From: Musa acuminata AAA Group
Lineage: Eukaryota; Streptophyta; Magnoliopsida; Zingiberales; Musaceae
Length of the DNA: 64,000 nt
Assembly: GCF_036884655.1 (NCBI RefSeq)
Contig: NC_088347.1
Location: 15,257,501 to 15,321,500, forward strand
Direction of reading: 5' to 3'
Positions 1 to 11,292 of the stretch are shown one piece after another. Position numbers and translations under genes: made by a program. A model generated the notes under the pieces. The model was given only the letters and a program-made list of their open reading frames with translations. It did no database searches and was not told the origin of the DNA. Numbering within the stretch: the first letter of the stretch is position 1; every line of letters starts with the position of its first letter.

Positions 1-2922
1 CCCAGTATCTCTAATGTGCTTAATAAGGGTAATGAAGAAGGCTTGATTGCCAGCATCCTTTAATTTGTTATGAAAATTTACGATTTGTCACTTCTATATG
101 TTAATGTTGATGACATATTCCACTGTTTCTGTACCAACTCGAAACCTAGCAAAAAAAACACCTTAAAGATTTTAAAATATTAAGTGTGTTTAACCAATCA
201 GAGAATTAATGTATTAGGAATTTACTATGACAAACAAGCCACGTCAGCAAAGGTATGCACTTTACTGCGTGGAATGTGTTTACTATGGTTTGGTCAGTCT
301 GTCCATGGTGGGGAGTTGAGTTTTTGATATCTCATGATTTAGAAACCCATCTTATTTGATCGTTTTATTCACCCACCCCCACCAAAAAAAAAGAAAAGTT
401 GTGTCTGAATTCTTTGAAGGAAGATTATGGGACAAAAATCCTTGTTAGTGATATCTTGCCACCCTTATCATGAAAATGGGTTTAGACCTTATAATAATGG
501 CATTGTCATTGTCAAATAGGCTTATAAGTTCCTTACAAGGGATAACAATATGACTCTAGAAACTTGTGAAAACCACTAAGCTAGCCTTACAAGCAAAACT
601 AGTCAGTGATCACATACATGAGATTGTACATTAATTCAATTTAAAATTTTAAACTTAATTAAATTTTAGGTTGAACATATGCCACCCAACCTTTTTAATT
701 CTTAGCAAAGGAACCATACTTTACACCTATAGTTCAATCATCTGAATAAAGGGCGGATTAAACTATGATGTAATACATTTTTTTAAAAAAAATTCTCACA
801 TATTATTTTATTAATGCTGGTCTTGATACCATGTTGAGAGTTTAAGATTAGTAAGTATAAGTCAAACTAATTAAGATAACAAATATGAGATTAAATTTTA
901 ATTCAAATGATAATTTCAAGCTGGTTATATTGTTGATCAAACTTTAATAAAAACACTCAACTCTTTCCATTTTTATCACCCCGTACTTGTAATTTTTTTA
1001 ATACATAAGTCCTATTTGAATATTCAATTCGCATACAAAGATATTTAGAAGTAGAAGGGAAGGGGATGAGTCTTACTTACTCTCATAATCAGAGTATGAA
1101 CTAAAGCCACATTTCCTTGTCCATGTATGTTGAGTTTATTTAGACAATTTACTTATTGTTGTTAAAGGAAATGTGGTTTTGGGATGGTCATAATTGCATG
1201 CACTTGGACATATGACATTCAATGTGTTGCATTGTGGTTAAATTTATCACTTATATATTTCTGTTGTTAAATTTCATTTGATTCTTTAACAGTGATCTTA
1301 GTGTTTATCTATTTCATGTCTAATGTTCAATATTCTCTGTAAAAGTGAAAGCAATACAGTGATATTAGTGTTTATTTATTTCATGTCTAATGTTCAATAT
1401 TCTCTGTAAAAGTGAAAGCAATAATCATTAAAATAATATAATATAGAAAACTGATGCTAGATAACAATTTACAAGGCAAATGATTTTGGAGATATTTTAG
1501 GGATATATATTTGATAGAAAATCAAGAAACCTGGTGCTTATCTGCGACATGTCAACTAATTCAAGGTTGAGCTTTTCCCTGTTCTTCTTTTTTGCCTGCT
1601 CCAGTTCTCTCCTCCATGGTCTTGGTTGTTTGCCGCTGATTCCATCCATCTTCACTGTCTTCTCTTAATTAATTTGCAGTGAGTTCGATGAAGATCTGCT
1701 GTTCTGCAAAGATGTCTTCCGTTTTCATTTTCCTTGTATTTTCCATCAAGGGCATCACCTTTACCTCCTTTGGTTCAGAAATCTGATCCTCAAATCTTAT
1801 CATTCAAGTGATTGCATTGTGGCTGTATGAGCTTCCTTGACCTCGTTGTCCTCAGATTGCTATCTAATTGCCATGAGTCTCATTTAGATGACTTTTCGGT
1901 TTTGATTCTGATTTTTTTCTCTAAGTTGTCCCTGATGTTTGCTGAAACTATAAAAGGATTTTCCCTTTGCCCTTGGATTTTTCATTGCGCAGACATCCTT
2001 ATCGACCTTCTGCGTTTGTATGTTGCTTAATTTGGTTTGAATTTATTCTTGCTGTGCATGTATCAATGCGTGCCTTCTTTTTCAATGTTTGCTTGATTAC
2101 TATATTCTGGCCTTTGCTGTTACTGTGGTAGTCTGTCATTCCTATCGGGTTTTGTGTAGTAGAGACTACAAGTCAATTTTTTCCCAAAATGTGTTGTCTT
2201 TATCTGCTCAAAATTAAGTTTCAATTGTAGTGCCCAGTTCATGTGTGTATTCTGCGGCTGATGATGATCTATACTGTGTTAAAGTTGATAGATAGTTATC
2301 AGGAGACTGTGAGATTATGATATTTAACATTGAGGCTGTAGAAAATAAAACATAATTTAGGGGGTGCATTTTCAGTTGGAAGTTTAAAATCAGGCGTGGC
2401 GATTATTTTTTACCGGTTTCTACCTTTAACAGTGTATATGCACAGTGTTTAAGCTCTGATCATATAGGTTTCTATAGGATTGGACTTCATTTAAAATTCG
2501 ACGAGAAAGTTTCCTTTGGCTTGGTTCAAGTAGTTAACTAAAACATTTTTTATTATTTTACAGCCAAATGTGATTTATAAGTTGTAGGACGTTATTGTTG
2601 CTTGTTTTATTGAGCGTAAGGTTTTTTTTTTTTTTTTTTCCAAACACCGAAAATAGTCAACCTTTCACGTTGCTTTATGTTTAATCTGAAGTGCTTCTGT
2701 TACTGATTTTAGTGTTTGAGGAACCTTGTTATTTTGATACAAGCAAAAAATCTAAAGACCTTTCTAAAGCACATTCGGATGATGGGATAAATTTTCATCG
2801 GTTTTATAGGATTGAAATTTTATACTATATCAAAGTTGTGAGTTTTGCTACGATATAATATATCAAGTGGTACGTTAGGACATACTGAATGATATACTTA
2901 ATTTACGCTAGGACATACTAAT
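1..2922. other. AT-rich intergenic DNA without recognisable genes
   Basis: No reading frame here resembles a known protein. The longest open stretch, 1812-2030, has no recognisable domain and a T-rich composition typical of plant introns or untranslated leaders. The part from about 1560 to 2600 is pyrimidine-rich and could be a leader or intron of a transcript whose coding part is not present; this is inference. It contains a 67-bp tandem duplication at 1290-1423 and a poly-T run near 2622-2640. Confidence 0.6.
1290..1423. repeat. 67-bp tandem duplication
   Basis: Two adjacent copies of a 67-bp unit, each beginning CAGTGAT and ending GAAAGCAATA, differ at only about two positions (GATCTTAG versus GATATTAG, TTATCTATT versus TTATTTATT). 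Lies in non-coding DNA. Confidence 0.85.
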
Positions 2923-2988
2923 TCTGTATCAAGTCACACATGTCATTGCTCACGTGATTGGCTTGTTGGGCACTTATAACTAATACTA
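2923..2988 (-). repeat. Terminal fragment of a Copia E-family LTR
   Basis: The stretch from TCTGTATCAAGTCACAC to TATAACTAATA matches the first ~65 bp of the E-family LTR (seen at 23870-23931) read on the minus strand, with several substitutions. The rest of that LTR is missing or diverged beyond recognition. Confidence 0.6.
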
Positions 2989-3005
2989 AGCCCTTGTAAG
3001 AACTA

Positions 3006-4174
3006 TGTTGGCCCCAATAAGAGGCCTAAATAGTGCCCCAAGAAGTCTCACAATTGTGACATAGTTTTCGAGATTATATCAGGCGATGGTACCGCTAGTC
3101 TGGGCGATTGTATCGCCCCTTGCAAGGTGCCAGGTAGTGGTACTGCCCAACACTACCCCCAAGCGATAGTACCGCCAGACCTAGGTGGTGGTACCATCCA
3201 AGGCAGTGTCAGCCAGACTAACAATAGGCAGTGGTACCGCCCAACGCAGGCGGTGGTACCGCCCGTGCCCGGGGAACCCGAGATGGGAAAGTTTTAGGCT
3301 CCATGTTTGAATCAACTTGAAGCCTATAAATACTCCTCTCATCCCTAGTTAAAGCACACAAGCATAGAGAGATTAAAAGAGAGAAAACGCTACTGCGATC
3401 ATAAATGTATTTCCTCCTCTAGCTTAAACTTAGATTTCTGTTTAGAGAAGATAGTAAGTGCTTGTAAGGGTTATCTCCTAAACCCGGTAAAAGGAGAAGA
3501 GAGGTGCAAAAGATTATTGGCCTTCGCTTATTGAAGGAAGGCCTCTAGTAGACGCCGGTGACCTCGTCGGAGGCAGAAGCTAAAAGTGGATGTAGGTCAC
3601 GTTGACCGAACCACTCTAAATTCTGGTTTACATTTCTTTGAACAATTTACTTTAACTGTAAACCTCCTCTTTACATCAATTACTCTCTTACATACGCTTT
3701 CAAAGTATTACCTTTACGAAACCATGGAAACATTAATTCAAGTTGTGTTTGATTCCTAATTAAATTAAATAGTTTGGATAAGCTTTCTATTATATTTGCA
3801 AGTATAAACTAAGCACATAGTTTAGAGGTGGGTTGTTTTTTATTCTGTTAATCTAGATAAGTTGCATCATTAAATATCTTTTGAGAGATGTTTAGAATTT
3901 AATATGATTGTAGATCATGATTATTGAATACTGAATTTCCAAAACATTAATTGGTTAAAAGAAGAAATTAAGGTAAATAGATAGGATTTTGTTGTGATAT
4001 TATAATTGTTAAGTGTTAACACTTCGTTGTTGATTGAAAAGATAGGTCAACAAACTATTGGTATCCTTTTTTTCTAGGGCTACTTACAGATTATCTTTTA
4101 TTGTTAGACCTCTTTAGCATCCCGGTTCGTTGCACTATTTCACCCCCCTCTTAGTGTCGACCCTGATCCTAACA
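3006..4174 (+). repeat. 5'-truncated LTR related to the gag-only family
   Basis: This shares the architecture of the LTRs of elements A and B. It has an array of GGCGGT-like/ACCGCC dyads (3080-3265), a TATA box TATAAATA (3325-3332), a downstream block containing GGCCTTCGC, GAAGGAAGGCCTCTAG and GACCGAACCACTCTAAA, and the terminus CCTCTTAGTG...GATCCTAACA. The middle spacer differs (GGTACC instead of GCAACC), so it is a diverged subfamily. The TGTTGAATC start is absent. The 3' edge abuts Gypsy protease sequence, and I see no target-site duplication, so it is a truncated or recombined copy. Confidence 0.7.
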
Positions 4175-5638
4175 GTTCTCATCGACACAGGTAATATTAA
4201 TAACTTCCTAAATAGTAAGGTTTTTATTCGAATGGCCTTACCTATCAAGAATTGCAATAGGTTTGATGTTAAGGTCACCGACGGATGGATTTTGAAGTAT
4301 GATCGTAGGCGCCCACAAGTGAAACTATTGTTGCTGGACCAAGAGATAATTGCATATTTCTTTCTCCTCCCTCTTGATGATCATGAGGCCATGCTCAGAA
4401 TTAAATGGTTGACAACATTAGGTGATATTTCTTGGAATTTTATACAACTAATTATGAAATTTTACAGTAAGAGAAACATGTGATACTACACGGGAAACGT
4501 GGGGGCGACATAACAACGATTTACTCACAACAAATGGAGAAAGTTTTGCATAAAGTATATAGCGGCTTTTTGGTACAACTTGAGTAGCAAACTAAGGGAG
4601 AGCCAATAGAATTTGAAGATCCAAACCTACTTCCTTTGCTTACTGAATTTTCAGATATATTTGACGAACCACACAACCTACCTTTTACCCATCGGCATGA
4701 TCATTATATAACGATTCTTCCAAGCAAACCTCTACCAAATACTCGGTCATATTAGTATCTACATCTCTAGAAGGATGAAATAGAAAGGATTGTAAAAAAG
4801 ATGCTCGAAACAGGAGTTATTCGGCCAAGTTGCAGCCTCTACTCTTCATCGGTGCTACTTATACGCAAGAAGGACGGAACATGACGAATATGCGTTGATT
4901 ACCGAGCTCTCAATGGCATAACAATTAAGGATAAATATCCTATTCTAGTAGTAGATGAATTATTAGATGAAAGGGAGTATAAATCTTCACAAAGCTAGAC
5001 CTTCAATCCATGTATCATTAAATATGAGTGTGCGAAAAAAATAAATCGAAAACCGCATTTCGAACACACAATGGCCACTACAAATTTTTGCTTTTTTTAA
5101 CAAAAGGTGAAATATCTTGGGCATATCATATCAGAGGAAGGTATGATGGTGGACCCCTCTAAAATAGAAGCAATACAGAAGTGGCCAACCCCGAGGAACA
5201 TAAAATTGCTACTATCGTAAGTTTAATAGGCTACTATCGTAAGTTCATGAAAAACTATGGAAAAATCAATGCACCACTTACTTCCTTACTAAAAAAAGAT
5301 GTCTTCCAATGGTCGGACAAAGCCTCCACTGCCTTCGACAAACTTAAGGTAGCCATGATGACGACGCTGGTGCTAGCACTACCAGATTTCAATCGACCAT
5401 TCATTATTGAGGTCGACGCATCTGGAGTCAGAATTGGAGTCATTCTCATACAAGATGGTCGACCACTCGCATACACTAGTAAGGCATTGTCTCCATCCCA
5501 TCAAAATATGTCAATATATGATAAAGAGATGCTCGCCATTGTGCACGCAGCAATGAGGTGGAGACCCTACTTGATCGGTCGACGATTTCAAATTAAAACT
5601 GACCATAAAAGCCTCAAGTATTTTTTGGAGCAAAAGAT
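4175..5638 (+). pseudogene. Ty3/Gypsy pol, first part (protease, RT, RNase H), decayed
   Basis: Reading from the left junction: a retroviral-type aspartic protease (VLIDTGN near 4175-4200, ending around WLTTLGDISWNF); the RT thumb/finger region ([25 protein letters not shown] around 4770-4920); then a deletion that removes the RT catalytic F-x-D-D segment (about 4990-5105). After this come KYLGHIISEEGMMVDPSKIE, LIGYYRKFMKNYGK and the RNase H part (VDASGVRIGVIL ... YDKEMLAIVHA ... TDHKSLKYFLEQKI). Several stops and frameshifts make it non-functional. The frame stops at the Copia E insertion and resumes at 23937, where the RNase H sequence continues. Confidence 0.88.
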
Positions 5639-8629
5639 TATTGGGAAATCTTGGGGGCGACATCATATGCGCAGTGGAAGAACAAGAAAACAAAATCCCC
5701 GATTCCCAAAAAGATGTTCGTCGTCGTGCGAAGATTGGTGCACAAAATCCGCGAAACTCAAAACTACGTATAGAGTATATTGTGTTACCTAGGGAGATCA
5801 TATATCCTTGTTTCCTTGCAGATCCTTAGGAGAGGTTGAAGGAAGTCAAGTGTCCTCCTCTCTAGCGGTGATCCACACAGCAGGGTTGCGACGACGCTCC
5901 TCAAAACTCCAGGCCTGCTCTGAGGTGGAGAGGGAGAGGAGAATAGAAAAGGCAAGCAAAGGCTCTAGCCTATGAGGCTCTGAATCCCTCATATTTATAG
6001 AGGTCCCTTGTCAAACCCTAATGGGTCCTCCCCTAGTGGGTATTGGATCTGCATCCAATAAGACAAGGGCTCCGTCGGATATCTCATATCCGAACCTCTA
6101 CTCATCGCAATGCCTACCATATATGTGTGACCCTCTAGGCCCAATATCGAGCTGGTCGTGAGTCATACATGTCAAAACTGCTAGTCATAGGTGCCCAGTA
6201 AGCCAATCACGTGAGTGATGACACGTGTGACTTGATACAGAATCTTTTTGCTTATTATATTTTGGCGTATATCACTTTATAACTATTGCATAAATGCATA
6301 TATATATTGTGATGTCCTTGGATTTGTGCAATGGGAATCGGATCGTGATGAGATCACGATAATGAGATCGATTCACCTTTAAACACATATCCTAAATAAT
6401 CCCGGTCATAGGTTACTCGAGAGGGACATCGTGATAACCGGATAGACTGGTGTGCTGTATACCCGTCCATATGATGGATGCAGCTGGTCTCATAGCTGCT
6501 CGTGTAGGGACAATAGGGATACAGTACAGGTGCTCATTGGAGAATGAGTTCACTGATTGATCCGCTTACGGAATGCTGGATGGTTGATGATGCCTTATTG
6601 TCAGACAGAGATTCCGTAGTCCTAGTGGTGTATCTGGTCCTTAGACTTGAGACACTAAGGATGTCCTATATGAGTGCTCCACTCTTTGATACCAGACTTA
6701 TAGGTTTGACTGTCCCAGATCTAGTACAACTGGTCATTGGGAGTGGTAGTCGACCTTACGAGGGCTATTGAGTGTCGACAGAGGATCATCCACTCTCGGC
6801 ATCATGAGAGGAATATCCCATGTGTTCTTGCTCAAACAAATCCCTGGCTAGGGTCATTCGGGTTGAGAGAGAAAGAGTTCTCCGGGAGAATCCGATTAGA
6901 GCGAGACTTGAGTAGAAACCGTATGGGTCTGACAGCACCATGCTCGATATACGGTCTCTGGGATATTAGATGGATGAGGGACTATAGGTACATGGTAACT
7001 GAGGACAGACAGGTCCAATGGATTGGATTCCCCTGTATCGTCTGGGGACTACGGCGTAGTGGCCTAGTACGTCCGTAGTCGATGAGTTGAGTGAATTATT
7101 ACAGAGATAATAATTCATTGAGTTAGAAGGAGTTCTAACAGGTATGACTCACGGCCAGCTCGATATTGGGCCTAGAGGGTCACACACATATGGTAGGCAT
7201 TGCGATGAGTAGAGGTTCGGATATGAGATATCCGACGGAGCCCTTATCTTATTGGATGCAGATCCAATACCCACTAGGGAAGGACCCATTAGGGTTTAAC
7301 ACGGGATCTCTATAAATAGGAGGGATTCACAACCTCATAGGCTAGAGTCTTTGCTTGCCCTTCCTATTCTCCTCTCCCTCTCCACCTCAGAGTAGGCCTG
7401 GAGTTTTGAGGAGGGTCGTCGCAACCCTGTTGTATGGATCACCGCTAGAGAGGAGGACGCTTGACCTCCTTCACCCTTTCCTAAGGATCTGCAAGGAAAC
7501 AGGGATATACGATCTCCCTAGGTAACACAATCTCTATACGCAGTTTTGTGTTTTGCGGATTTTTGCGCACCAATCTTCGCACGACGACGAACATCTTTTT
7601 GGGAATCGGGGATTTTTGTTTTCTTGTTCTTCTACTGCGCATATGATGTCGCCCCCCATGATTTCCCAACAAGAACTCCTTCTAACTCAGTGAATTATTA
7701 TCTCTATAATAATTCACTTGACTCATCGACTACGGAAGTACTAGGCCACTATGCCGTAGTCCCTAGACGATACAGGGGAATCCAATCCATTGGACCTATC
7801 TGTCCTCAGTTACCATGTACCTATAGTCCCACATCCATCTAATATCCCAGAGACCATATATCGAGCATGGTGATGTCAAACTCATACGGTTTCTACTAGA
7901 GTCTCGCTCTAATCGGATTTTTCCGGAGAACTCTTTCTCTCTCAACTCGAATGACCCTGGCTAGGGATTTGTCTGAGCAAGAACACATGGGATATTCCTC
8001 TCATGACACCGAGAGTGGATGATCCTCTATCGACACTCAATAGCCCTCGTTAGGTCGACTACCACTCCTAATGACCAACTGTACTAGATCTGGGACAGCC
8101 AAACCTATAAGTCTGGTATCAAAGAGTGGAGCACTCATACAGGACATCCTTGGTGTCTCAAGTCTAAGGACCAGATACACCACTAGGACTACGGAATCAC
8201 TGTCTGACAATAAGGCATCATCAACCATCAAGTATTCCGTAAGCGTATCAATCAGTGAACTCATTCTCCAATGAGCACCTGCACTGTATCCCTAGTGTCC
8301 CTACACGAGCAGCTATGAGATTAACTGCATCCATCATATGGACGGGTATACAGCACACCAGTCTGTCCAGTTATCACGATGTCCCTCTCGAGTAACCTAT
8401 GACCGGGATTATTTAGGATATGTGTTTAAAGGTGAATCGATCTCATTATCGTGATCTCACCACGATCCGATTCCCATTGCACAAATCTAAGGACATCACA
8501 ATATATATATGCATTTATGCAATAGTTATAAAGTGATATACGCCAAAATATAATAAGCAAAAAGATTATGTATCAAGTCACACGTGCTATCACTCACATG
8601 ATTGGCTTGCTGGGCACCTATGACTAGCA
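5639..8629 (-). repeat. 3' LTR of Copia E, split by a solo LTR
   Basis: Two blocks, 5639-6178 (540 bp) and 7677-8629 (953 bp), together give 1493 bp, exactly the length of the partner LTR at 22439-23931. The outer end reads TATTGGG, where the other copies have TGTTGGG. The inner end is TATGACTAGCA, followed by the polypurine tract. Confidence 0.92.
6179..7671 (+). mobile_element. Solo LTR of the E family inside an opposite-strand E LTR
   Basis: A complete 1493-bp LTR in plus orientation (TGCTAGTCATAGG ... GATTTCCCAACA). Flanks are AAAAC (6174-6178) and AGAAC (7672-7676), a 5-bp target duplication with one substitution. It has a TATA-like CTCTATAAATAGG near 7309. No internal region accompanies it, so it is a solo LTR, as left by LTR-LTR recombination. 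The open frames inside it are LTR noise. Confidence 0.92.
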
Positions 8630-8645
8630 ATCTCCCACTTGACCT
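8630..8645 (-). promoter_or_regulatory. Polypurine tract of Copia E
   Basis: On the minus strand, AGGTCAAGTGGGAGAT lies directly before the 3' LTR start. The same tract precedes the LTR of Copia F (29247-29260). It is the expected primer site for plus-strand DNA synthesis. Confidence 0.8.
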
Positions 8646-8791
8646 AAAGCCAATCACCTATGTGTCTGATCCCCATCAGACCTCTGTGACGCTCAAAGAC
8701 AAAATGAGATAACGGTTTTGTCAATGGATCTGCAATGTTATCTTCGGATGGAACTCTTTCCACTGCTACATCTCTTCGGGTTACGATCTCT

Positions 8792-11292
8792 CTAATAAGA
8801 TGGAACCTCCTCAAAACACTTCTGATGAGACCCGGGTTCCCTTATTTGAGTAATCACCCCATAGTTGTCGCAATATAAGGAAGTCGACTTCTCGCTATCC
8901 GGAACAACTCCCAAATATGTGATGAACATCTTCAACAAGACTCCCTCCTTTGCTACATCTAATGTAGCAATGTACTCCGCCTCTATGGTCGAGTCAACAG
9001 TGGTATCTTGCTTGGAACTCTTCCAGCACACTGCTCCTCCATTCAAGATGTACACATACCCTGAATTTGACTTGCTATCATCGACATCAGACTGAAAACT
9101 TGAGTCAGTATAGCCTTCAACCTTAAGGCTATTACCTCCATATACTAGTAAAAGATCCTTAGTCCTTCTCAAGTACTTAAGGATACACTTTATTGCTTTC
9201 CAGTGCTCCAAGCCTGGATCTGCCTGATACCTGCTCGTGACACTCAGAGCATGCGCTATATTAGGCCTAGTACATAGCATGACATACATGATAGACCCTA
9301 TTGCTGAGGCATAAGGTATCATATCCATGTTCGCCCTTTCTTTTGGAGTCTTTGGGGACATACTCGTAGAAAGCAATATCCCATGTCTCATCGGTATGAG
9401 ACCTCTCTTGGAATTTTCCATGCCAAACCTTTTGACAATGGTTTCTATGTACTTGGACTGGGACAAGCCAAGCATCCTCTTGGATCTATCTTTATAGATT
9501 CTAATCCCCAAGATATAGGATGCTTCCCCTAAGTCCTTCATGGAGAAGTGTCTAGATAACCAAGCCTTTACTATGGATAGCATTCCTACGTCATTCCCAA
9601 TGATCAGGATATCATCCATATATAACACCAAAAAGGTGATAGCGCTCTCACTTACCTTCCTGTACACACAAGGCTCATCTTCGTTCTTAACGAAGTCATA
9701 AGATCTGATTACCTCATCAAATCTTATGTTCCAACTTCGGGAAGCTTGCTTTAGTCCATAAATGGATCTAAGCAACCTACACACCTTATCTGGGCAGTTC
9801 TTGGACACGAATCTCTCAGGTTGCATCATATATACCTCCTCCTCGAGGTTCCCATTGAGGAATGCGGTTTTCATATCCATCTGTCAGATCTCATAATCAT
9901 AGTGTGCTGCAATAGCCAATAGAATTCTGATGGATTTTAGCATTGTTACGGGTGAGAAGGTTTCGTCGTAGTCAACACCTTGCCTTCGACGATACCCCTT
10001 AGCCACTAGCCTTGCTTTATAGGTCTCTACCTTTCCATCTACTCTGATCTTTTTCTTAAAGATCCACTTGCAACCGATGGGTACAATACCTTCGGGCACA
10101 TCAACTAGGTTCCAAACCTTATTGGAGTACATAGAATCCATCTCAGAATTCATGGCTTCTTGCCACTTCCCGGAGTCTATACTCATAATAGCCTCCTCGT
10201 AGGTCTAACGATCAATATCCTCAACATCCTCTCCTCTAATATGTCCCACATATCTCTCAGGAGGATGAGATACTCTATCAGACCTGCGTAAAGTTGAAAC
10301 TTGTGTATTAGGTACCTGAACAGACTCGGGCTGTAGAGTGGTGCTTGAGCTTAGTTCTCCAACCTCGCTCAACTCTATCATTCTCCCACTGTCTCCGCCA
10401 AGAATGTGTTCCTTCTCATGGAACACTGCTCTCTTAGCTACAAAGACCTTTTGGTCCTCGAGATGATAGAAATAATACCCATAAGTTTCCTTGGGATATC
10501 CCATAAATTTGCATCGCTCTGTCTTTGATTTTAACTTATCGGGGTTGTGTCTTTTAACGTGGGCAAGGCAGCCCCAAATCTTAACAACCTTAAGATCAGG
10601 CTTCTTCCCTTTCCATATCTCATATGGTGTAGACACTATCGACTTAGTTGGAACTCTATTCAGAAGGTAAGTTGTGGTTTCTAGGGCATATCCCCATAAT
10701 GAGATGGGTAGGTCAGTGAAACTCATCATGGACCGTACCATATCTAATAGCGTACGATTCCTCCTTCCAGGGACACCATTGAGCTGAGGTGTATAAGGAT
10801 GTGTCCATTGGGATAATATCCCATGGTCCTTGAGGAACTGAGTAAACTATGTACTTAAGTACTCACCTCCTCGATCTGATCGAAGAGTTTTGATACTCTT
10901 TCCAGTCTGGTTCTCCACCTCATTCTTATACTCTCTGAATTTCTCAAAGGTCTCAGACTTGTACTTCATTAAGTACACATATCCATACATTGAGAAATCA
11001 TCAGTAAAGGTAATGAAGTAGGAGTAACCACTAATGGCATGAGTTGACATGGGTCCATATACATCACTATGTATGAGTTCCAACAGCTCAGTGGCTCTCT
11101 CTCCAGTTCTACTAAATGGAGAGTTGGTAAGTTTTCCACGAAGGCAAGACTCGCAAGTTGCATATGACACATAGTCGAATGGATCTAGATATCCATCATT
11201 TAGCAACTTTTGAATCATTCCCTCATGGATATGACCTAGCCTACAATGCCATAGGTATGCACTATTCACCTCATCTCGTTTCCTCTTAGACA
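8792..11292 (-). pseudogene. Copia E pol: integrase, reverse transcriptase, RNase H
   Basis: One reading frame across the whole block, interrupted by only three nonsense codons (TAG 10847-10849, TAG 10205-10207, TGA 9884-9886) and a frameshift just before 8792. Domains in order: GAG-pre-integrase zinc region (YLWHCRLGHIHEGMIQKLL ... CESCLRGK), rve integrase core (IHSDVYGPM, LRSDRGGEYL), Copia RT ([38 protein letters not shown], catalytic YMDD in LVLYMDDILIIG) and RNase H (VEGYTDSSFQSD, STIEAEYIA). Compared with copy F, the three stops are a changed GAG, AAG and TGG codon. The 5' side is cut by element A at 11293; the protease end of the frame resumes at 19709. Confidence 0.93.

Noticed and set aside
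1812..2030. 72-codon frame in the left intergenic region
   Set aside because: T-rich hydrophobic translation with no domain, typical of chance in intronic or leader-like sequence.
6544..8264. Repeated 75-codon frames (MSSLIDPLTECW type), also at 23339 and 48901
   Set aside because: They recur only because the LTR recurs. They sit in U3, and the antisense strand is open as well.
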